Origin: Coccinella septempunctata
Lineage: Eukaryota; Arthropoda; Insecta; Coleoptera; Coccinellidae
Reading direction: 5' to 3'
NCBI RefSeq assembly: GCF_907165205.1
Contig: NC_058198.1
Location: 18,763,001-18,827,000, forward strand
DNA: 64,000 bases
The notes beneath the pieces are model-generated. The model was not told the origin of the DNA and made no database searches. It saw only the letters and a program-made list of their open reading frames with translations. Both the position numbers and the translations under genes were made by a program. This document shows positions 56,749-64,000 of the stretch, in pieces (positions within the stretch are counted from its first letter, which is position 1; each line of letters opens with the position of its first letter).

Positions 56749-58372
56749 GTGTATATAGAAAAAACACTCAAGTTTTTTACAGAAAATAACATAACACCAT
56801 GTAATAGAAATCCAATGTCCAAATTTATTAACAAAGTCACCAATACCTTAAAAAGTTCACAATCAACATTACAAAGATTTAATAAATCTCTTCACACTCT
56901 AAAAGAAAAAAATCCACAACTACCGAAAATATATAGCTTGATCAAATTACACAAACCTGACAAAAGTATAAGACCTATAGCATCTGCAATAGGTTCCCCT
57001 TGTCATAAAATTTCAAAATTCATAAATGATCTCTTTGTCAATAAGTTGGAATATAAATCAACCTTCTCAGTCAAAAAATTCTCTAGAGATCGTACAAAGT
57101 ATAGAAACTGTTAACCTGAATCCCCATCAAAAACATACCTTAGTCTCGTTCGATATCGTTAACCTGTACACCAATGTTCCTGTAGTAGAATCCCTTTCTC
57201 TCCTTAGAGAACACATAAATAAACAATGTGACTCCAACAATGAATATAATTTACAAGACGAAGATATAGATAACATAATGAACCTTTGCAGCCTAACCAC
57301 TGAACAAAACTTTTTTGAATTCGATAACACCATCTTTTGCATGGAAGATGGCCTGTCAATGGGTTCACCAGCCAGCGGCTTATGTGCTGATATTTACGTT
57401 AACCATGTTGAAGAAAAAATAATGAGCCTACCCTATAGCAATAAAATCATTGTTTGGAAAAGATATGTGGACGACATTTTCTGCATTTGGGCAGGAACTG
57501 ACGAGGAACTTAAAAATTTCTTCGATACCATAAATTCAAAATTCAAAATAAAGTTTACCCTTGAAAAGGCGATTTATAACTCTATCAACTTCCTAGATCT
57601 CAATATTACCATGAATGAAGACTGCTCTTTTTCCTACGATATTTATAGAAAAACCACGCAGACAGACACAATAATACCCTTTCACTCATACCATGCTCCC
57701 CCAATAAAGAGAACGGTTTTCAGGTTTTTGTTTAACAGACTCCTCAACATCCCACTTTCAGAAGATAATTATAAGAAAGAGCTTAAGATCATTTATCAAA
57801 TCGGTGAGAATAACGAATATCCCAGAGAATTCATAGATGATGTTCTTACTTCAATAAAAAGAAAAAATATTATTAACAAAGTATACCCCCACTATTCAGT
57901 TCAAAGACATTTCATTTCCATTCTTTTCTACCATAAATTCAACAAAAAGTTCATTCAAATTATGGATAAATACAATTACAGCGTAGTAAACAGACGACAC
58001 AAAACTTTAGAAAACTTTCTGATCAACAACAAACCAAAAATTGAAAAAGACCAATTTAGCGGCATATACAAAATAACATGCTCAGATTGCCCTTGTTTCT
58101 ATATTGGCATGACGACACGAACCATGAGAAAAAGATCCACTGAACATCAAAAGAACCGACCAACCTGCGCGTTGGGAAACCATTCGACGGAACAACACCA
58201 TGGGACAACACTGGACAACTTGGAGATATTACACAGGGGAAATAATTTTGGAAAACTTACATTGCTTGAACAACATGAAATTATCAAACATAGAAATAAC
58301 CAACATCTATTGAACGACCTCTCGGATTTCGAGGGGAACGTAAACATTTTCAAAATTATAGATTCAGCATAG
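56749..58372 (+). pseudogene. Penelope reverse transcriptase with GIY-YIG endonuclease, one frameshift
   Basis: The first frame (to 57114; homology starts upstream near 56690) has the DKNAGIVIL and KIYSLIKLHKPDKSIRPI motifs. A shift in an A6 run near 57075-57080 moves homology to the frame ending at 58372. That frame has SFDIVNLYTNVP, EDGLSMGSPASG and RYVDDIF. The C-terminal domain GIYKITCSDCPCFYIGMT with the following TEHQ is a GIY-YIG nuclease with the extra CxC-type cysteines typical of insect Penelopes. The endonuclease nicks target DNA for priming. The 5' part is truncated and the frameshift breaks the protein. Confidence 0.88.
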
Positions 58373-58776
58373 ATCAGTTCAAACTTCCCGCCTTCTACAT
58401 AATACTGACGCATCGACTGCCTTCCCCCGCCTCCATATCCCCTTTCCTTTTCCGAAATTCCTTCTAGAGAAGTTTTCACGACGCAGTAAATAGACAACGA
58501 AAAAGTTTTTCATAGAAATTTCATTTCAATTTGATTGTGGACCTTTTCATTCCTAGACCTTATCAAGAAAAGCATATTTCAGAACAATATATGCACTGTT
58601 TAAGAAAAATAATAATATACTACAGAGGCGGTGAGCATACCTCTAACCTAACCTAGAAATTAGAATATCTTGGGAAAAACGTTGTATGTTTTATTATATT
58701 TGGTTTATTGAGAGACAATTTTAAAGAAATCATGTCATACGTAGAATGTGTAAAACAACATTAATTATTTTTCAGC

Positions 58777-58813
58777 TGGCCTGATGATGGCGTAACGCCG
58801 AAATCGATAGCCA
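58777..58813 (+). ncRNA. Candidate hammerhead ribozyme in Penelope 3' region
   Basis: TGGC (58777-58780) can pair with GCCA (58810-58813) as stem I. CTGATGA (58781-58787) and GAAA (58800-58803) are the catalytic core boxes. Between them, GGCG-TAA-CGCC forms stem II with one extra T at 58788. ATCGAT (58803-58808) forms a minimal stem III, followed by A at the cleavage position (58809). Type I hammerheads with tiny stem III are known from Penelope-like elements. The bulged T and very short stems make activity uncertain. Confidence 0.6.
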
Positions 58814-58897
58814 ATAGAATAACTATCTTATAGTGTGTTTTATTACAATACCCTTATGATGAAATTGAACACACTCATGGAGAAATTCATCAATAAA

Positions 58898-59365
58898 GAA
58901 ATATTTTTCATTTATCATTAAATCTATCAGGAAATTTTAGAATCAGTAGGATCATCTTCGTATTCTTCTGCCAGGTTTTCTAAAAACAAAGATTCAAATA
59001 TTGAAAATTGAGAAATGAATACACAAAAGCATGAAATTAATTCGAGCTAAATGGATTATAAGCAATAATTCCAACATGAAATGAGTATTGGCAAATAAGG
59101 GATGAATACACTGAGGCATCATATTTGTTATTAGACTTGAATGGGTTACAACTTATAAATGAAGGGAAGTAGGATGCCCAGATTCAGATACTCTAGATAT
59201 AGATAGGTTTATTGCTGCCATTATAATAATGTCCGTCTCATCCTTACAAAATTTAACTAGGTAGGTACTTAAGTAGTTACTTTCCTCGGTATTCTTAGAT
59301 CAGAAACCCAGATACTTGGTCCCCTCATACCTAATTAGTTTTTTGGACATTCCGTGAGCTTTATA
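58898..59365. other. Rearranged tail of F-box unit 3
   Basis: Unit tail sequence with an internal jump: after GAGCTAAATGGATTATA the sequence returns to AAGCAATAATTCCAACATG, a block that normally lies further upstream in the tail. No gene. Confidence 0.65.
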
Positions 59366-60622
59366 GGTTCTGGAGTTCGGTTTGGGTTTTATTATACTTG
59401 TCTAGGCGGTAGGAAGATTTTGTATTATTGGTAGTAATAAAAGCCAAAAATTTCTGTGGCGAAATAAACTTAATTTAACCAAAAATTCACATCCCCTCCT
59501 AACGAATTCTGGCTAAATAGGACCCCATCAGTTTTTATTTCCACAGTTTGAATTTTTATTTGAATCTGCAAGTGCGCTCACAGTTCTCAGTCTCGTGTTA
59601 TAGAAAAGCATCAGTTTGAGTTAAGTTATATCGGAACGTTTTTCGTTATATCATCGGATTATCAGTCTCCGTCTACACCCCTCCTATACCAGAGTCTTGA
59701 TTCCACCCATACTGACAATAACGTATTCTGCTGGTGTGGATACCTGGGGGGTACAAAAGGCACTTTGGGGTGGCTACCCTTCCTAGAATATTTCCGTTCG
59801 TTCCCGTGTCCACCTCTACGGTTAGGGAAGCACTCTGCTGGTGTGGATACCCGGGGAGTCCCGAACACGCCTAAGGGTAAGCTGTCGTAATTCTGTGTCG
59901 TCGTATTTCTTTCATCCCCTAACCTGGCTGAAGTCCGGTGCCTGCCCGTTAAGTGTGCGTCTTAGGTTCTAGCTGGCGTACACGTCCGTAAACCTCGTAT
60001 AACGTTCGAGATTGGATCCCTTTTCATTCCGTCCGTTTTTCCCCTGTAGATTTACCGATCTCGAGTCTTTCACTTCACGAATTTTATAATAGTGCCATTT
60101 GTGTTTCCTTGTACGAGTCGACAAATATAATTTGTGTACTTTCACTGGTTATCGCTAACACCCCAGACACCGAGGAATCTTGTCTTCGGCTCGTAGCTAC
60201 CAGGGTAGGTTTGCTATTTTCCCTTAGAGAATAGCTGGCGCTCGAGTACCCCGAGAAAAAGCCGTTACACACATCTGTAAATGTTTTCAGCGGAAAGTTA
60301 TGCAAATCTTCCGAAGTAGTATTTGGTTTCAAATTTGAGACGTGCAGTGTCAACACCCTCATAAGATGCCATGACTAGTAGCGACCTCGTTTTTTCCGTC
60401 TGTTCGTAACCTTCACCCAATCATTGGTGTTATGTTTGTTTTCACTGATTTTGTATTGATATCAAAGTTACTTTTCCCCATAGTTTATCGAGAAAATTTT
60501 GTATACATTTTTCCTATCCATATCGTACAAATTCACTTTTTTTGTGTGTTACATATACCTATTGATGAATTGAGGAGAATGAACATGAGAAATTATTTTG
60601 CAGTAATAATTTGAATCCCCAA

Positions 60623-60982
60623 ATGATAAGTGAGCATGAGAGAAGCAGAGATAATTCGATTATTATCGAAAACATAATCGTTGGAAATATTAAGAAGCAT
60701 CCAATATTCGCTTCGTTCAATGCGATTGGCATAGCAAGCTCAAATCATTATGAAATGAGTCAGTCCTATCTTAATTTGCTTCCCATAGATCTGAACTGCC
60801 CTGAACCGTCACACGGACGGAAAAGTTATCGAGTGGAGGGTATACCTTCTATCAGCTCATTGGACGTAGTGACAGCGGGCCAGTATATATGCCAGCGTAG
60901 CATGAGTATTCCTCAGACTCACTCGTCTGTTCACGAATGCTTAGTGAAATGGATTACAGAGTTTTGCCCGGATGTTTCGTAA
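60623..60982 (+). CDS. Unit 4 upstream ORF (unknown product)
   Basis: 119 codons from ATG 60623 (an in-frame TTG at 60611 is ignored). Shares the I (FNAIGIASS) and M (CQRSMSIPQ) variants with unit 2. No recognised domain. Confidence 0.5.
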   Translation: MISEHERSRDNSIIIENIIVGNIKKHPIFASFNAIGIASSNHYEMSQSYLNLLPIDLNCPEPSHGRKSYRVEGIPSISSLDVVTAGQYICQRSMSIPQTHSSVHECLVKWITEFCPDVS

Positions 60983-61374
60983 GCAGATCGGATCCCTTCA
61001 GGTCCTTACCTGCAGAAATGGTTTCAACCATTTTTAGATATCTGGATGCTGATTCACTGTTATCCGTTTATTCGACGAGCCGAAGATTCAGAGATATCTG
61101 CCTTCATGACCCGATGCTCAGGCGTAAGCTCATTTCGAGAACGACTGAATTGCGGAAAGAAGAGCGGAGGCGATTGCTGAATCCAAAATTTGGCGTGAGT
61201 ATTGTTCGGAATGATGATTTCTCTCGCTCATCATTCCGAGAAAATACCACTCATAAAAAAGTTCTTGTACAAACAAGAACACAACGAACGCGTGCTTTGA
61301 CAATTCCAAGTAATTGGAGTTTACGCTCCTCTGAGCAGAAGGTCAAAACAAATCATCGCTTGATGAGGCTATGA
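60937..61374 (+). CDS. Unit 4 F-box protein
   Basis: 145 codons, intact, F-box at residues 20-62 and the same basic C-terminal tail. It overlaps the preceding ORF by 46 bases. Apart from single substitutions it is the same protein as in units 2 and 3. Confidence 0.72.
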   Translation: MLSEMDYRVLPGCFVSRSDPFRSLPAEMVSTIFRYLDADSLLSVYSTSRRFRDICLHDPMLRRKLISRTTELRKEERRRLLNPKFGVSIVRNDDFSRSSFRENTTHKKVLVQTRTQRTRALTIPSNWSLRSSEQKVKTNHRLMRL

Positions 61375-62982
61375 ATCTGCATGCACTATCAACATTATTA
61401 ATATTAATTAACACTTAGTTGTTCTCGGCAACAGATATTATCATTGTGACAGATTTGACTCAACTTCAACTGATATTCTACGTTAATCACTATGAAATAT
61501 AAAATTGAATTTCTCCCACAATTTTTTTTTCAACAAGAGGGATTATCATTACTGTGTTGTGTTCATCGAGAGGTATATATATAGATTTGAAAAATACAGT
61601 CGAAAAGATAGGGAATTCGAGAATTCGTTCAAGACTCAGTTTCAATAACTGTAGACGATTCGATTGTTGAATTAATTTAATCCATTCAGAAATGAAAAAT
61701 ACATTGAAAAATCAATAAAAAATAATTTTTCTTTCTGTTTCTTTTCCTTCTACAAGAATATCTATTTTTCTAAGCAATAATAACAACATGAAATGAGTAT
61801 TGGCAAATAAGGGATGAATAAACTAAGGCATCATATTTGTTATTAGACTTGAATGGGTTACAACTTGGAAATGAAGGGAAGTAGGATGCCCAGATTCAGA
61901 TACTCTAGATATAGATAGGTTCATTGCTGCCATTATAATAATGTCCGTCTCATCCTTACAAAATAGGTAAATAGGTACATTTGTCGGCATCCTTAAATCT
62001 GAACCAAGATGTTCTGTCTATTTCCGTGAAATAGACCAGAACAACAATTAAACATTGTTCATTTCGTTTGGGTTTTATTAAACCTTATCTAGGTGATACT
62101 TGGTAAGGAATACATATTTTGTATTTGTGGAGCTCATAAAATATAGAACCTAAAAATTTCCATATGGACATAAACCGAATTTGACCGAATATTATTATCG
62201 CATTCGTTTAGAAATGAAATATAAAATGACCGAGTCAATAGAAAAATATATAACTCAATCTTTTGCTATATGAAATATTTTTCATCTATCATTAAAGCTA
62301 TCAGGAAATTTTAGAATCCGTAGGATCATCTTCGTATTCTTCTGCCAGGTTTTCTAAAACCAAAGATTCAAATATTGAAAATTGAGAAATGAATACACAA
62401 AAGCATCAAATCAATTCGAACTAAATGGATTATAACTTGAAAATAAAATAATTAGAATGTACATAGTGGCCTTCCGCCTATTACTGTCAGCAATTACTTC
62501 ATTTAACTAGGTAGGTACTTAAATAGTTACTTTTCTCGGTATTCTTAGATCAGAAACCCAGATACTTGGTCCCCTCATACCTTATTAGTTTTTTGGACAT
62601 TCCGTGAGCTTTATAGGTTCTGGAGTTTGGTTTGGGTTTTATTATACTTGTCTAGGCGGTAGGAAGATTTTGTATTATTGGTAGTAATGACACCCAAAAA
62701 TTTCTGTAGCGAAATAAACTTAATTTAACCAAAAATTCACATCCCTTCGAACGAATTCTGGCTAAATAGGACCCCATCAGTTTTTATTCCCACAGTTCGA
62801 ATTTTTATTTGAATCTGCAAGTGCGCTCACAGTTCTCAGTCTCGTGTAATAGAAAAGCATCAGTTTGAGTTCAGTTATATCGGAACGTTTTTCGTTATAT
62901 CATCGGATTATCAGTCTCCCTGTACACCCCTCCTATACCAGAGTCTTGATTCCACCCATACTGTCAATAACGTATCCTGCTG

Positions 62983-63336
62983 GTGTGGATACCTGGGGGG
63001 TACAGAAGGCACTTTGGGCTGGCTACCCTTCCTAGAATATTTCCGTTCGTTCCCGTGTCCACCTCTACGGTTAGGGAAGCACTCTTCTGGTGTGGTGCTC
63101 ATTATGAAATGAGTCAGTCCTATCTTAATTTGCTTCCCATAGATCTGAACTGCCCTGAACCGACACAAGGACGGAAAAGTTATCGAATGGAGGGGATACC
63201 TTCTATCAGCTCATTGGACGTAGTGACGGCGGGCCAGTATATATGCCAGCTTAGCTTGAGTATTCCTCAGACTCACTCGTCTGTTCACGAATGCTTAGTG
63301 AAATGGATTACAGAGTTTTGCCCGGATGTTTCGTAA
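62983..63336 (+). pseudogene. Unit 5 upstream ORF, fused to leader by deletion
   Basis: The 117-codon frame starts in what is non-coding leader in other units. Only from HYEMSQSYLN (near 63100) is it the unknown upstream ORF; its first ~48 residues are gone. Likely non-functional, though still open. Confidence 0.6.
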
Positions 63337-63671
63337 GCAGATCGGATCCCTTCAGGTCCTTACCTGCAGAAATGGTTTCAACCATTTTTAGATATCTGGA
63401 TGCTGATTCACTGTTATCCGTTCATTCGACGAGCCGAAGATTCAGAGATATCTGCCTTCATGACCCGATGCTCAGGCGTAAGCTCATTTCGAGAACGACT
63501 GAATTGCGGAAAGAAGAGCGGAGGCGATTGCTGAATCCAAAATTTGGCGTGAGTATTGTTCGGAATGATGATTTCTCTCGCTCATCATTCCGAGAAAATA
63601 CCACTCATAAAAGAGTTCTTGTACAAACAAGAACACAACGAACGCGTGCTTTGACAATTCCAAGTAATTAG
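63291..63671 (+). pseudogene. Unit 5 F-box ORF, truncated by a stop
   Basis: The F-box is complete, but TGG of the conserved SNWSLRSS segment is TAG at 63669-63671, removing the last ~19 residues. With the deleted leader this copy is probably a pseudogene, although the F-box itself could still be made. Confidence 0.7.
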
Positions 63672-64000
63672 AGTTTACGCTCCTCTGAGTAGAAGGTCAA
63701 AACAAATCATCGCTTGATGAGGCTATGAATCTGCATGCACTATCAACATTATTAATATTAATTGACACTTAGTTGTTCTCCGCAACAGAAATCATCATTG
63801 TGACAGATTTGACTCAACTTCAACTGATATTCTACGTTAATCACTATGATATAATATAAAATTGAAATTCTCCCACAATTTTTCTTTCAACAAGAGGGAT
63901 TATCATTACTGTGTTGTGTTTTCCGAAAGGTATATATATATAGATTAAAAAAATACAGTCGAAAAGATAGGGAATTCAAGAATTCGTTCAAGACTCAGTT

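Larger units (their letters stand above)
56587..58897 (+). mobile_element. Penelope-like element, 5' truncated
   Basis: RT of the Penelope type followed by a GIY-YIG endonuclease, and a candidate hammerhead ribozyme about 400 bp downstream. Left part (56587-56640) has no clear assignment. F-box unit sequence resumes at about 58898 (GAAATATTTTTCATTTATC). Confidence 0.85.
47459..59365 (+). repeat. F-box tandem unit 3, interrupted by LINE-A2/BEL/Penelope composite
   Basis: Leader 47459-48712, ORFs 48713-49464, tail to 49899, then foreign sequence to about 58897, then unit tail again. About 480 bp of unit sequence expected between the two tail parts is missing, and a middle block (AAGCAATAATTCCAACATGA...) occurs a second time at about 59060. 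So the unit has been rearranged, not just inserted into. Confidence 0.85.
59366..62615 (+). repeat. F-box tandem unit 4 (complete, 3.25 kb)
   Basis: From GGTTCTGGAG at 59366 to the same marker at 62616. It has no TE insertion and retains all tail blocks, including the empty target sites of LINE-A and LINE-C, so it is the best reference unit. Leader 59366-60622 and tail 61375-62615 contain no other convincing gene. Confidence 0.9.
62616..64000 (+). repeat. F-box tandem unit 5 (internally deleted; continues past window)
   Basis: The leader is joined at about 63094 (TCTTCTGGTGTGGTGCTC) directly to the middle of the upstream ORF, so roughly 1.1-1.2 kb present in the other units is deleted. After the F-box ORF, the tail (63724-64000) is ordinary unit sequence. 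Confidence 0.88.

Noticed and set aside
1..64000. tRNA, rRNA or conserved host genes other than the F-box
   Set aside because: None recognised by eye; a covariance-model scan would be needed to exclude small RNAs fully.

Overview
The window is eukaryotic, AT-rich, intron-poor and almost entirely made of repeats. The retrotransposon clades (BEL/Pao, a gypsy-type element with an env-like ORF, Penelope with a GIY-YIG nuclease, several LINEs) and the repeated F-box gene point to an insect or other arthropod. I cannot name the species. There is no bacterial or organellar content.

Layout. (1) 1-5362: a tandem satellite of about 145 bp units (about 37 copies) with partial higher-order structure near 1016 bp. 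(2) 5362-26228: a roughly 20.9 kb DNA transposon. Its two inverted arms consist of a short unique terminus plus a tandem array of a different, 152-bp unit. The left arm holds about 12 units, the right arm about 70. Between the arms lies one decayed gene of about 5.7 kb that reads, in order: a Cys/His cluster, a DDE transposase core, a PHD finger, a YqaJ-like nuclease, an Ulp1-like (C48) protease and a second PHD finger. It is broken by a poly-C frameshift, an antisense LINE insertion, a second frameshift, a stop codon and a third frameshift. (3) 26229-29213: a rearranged, deleted gypsy/errantivirus-like element (RT-RNase H, integrase tail, frameshifted env-like ORF, start of the 3' LTR). (4) 29214-64000: a head-to-tail array of about 3.25 kb units, each with a small F-box gene. 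Six units are present in whole or part and they are riddled with younger insertions: LINE-B (30201-34217), LINE-A copy 1 (39721-43410, intact and full length), LINE-C (43788-47132), and a composite of truncated LINE-A copy 2, BEL/Pao and Penelope (49900-58897).

How the parts fit. The large transposon is the least ordinary object here. It couples a Zisupton/KDZ-like protein layout (zinc finger plus SUMO-type protease), with a YqaJ-type nuclease, to Foldback-like satellite arms. The right arm contains an internal copy of the element's end that matches the left end better than the right end, and the two outer flanks do not match. Both suggest recombination between copies. The F-box units are a recent segmental amplification. 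In every copy the F-box ORF overlaps an upstream ORF in another frame, and four of the five F-box ORFs are open. LINE-A occurs three times with near-identical sequence (two copies in the F-box array, one fragment inside the transposase gene), so it has been active recently.
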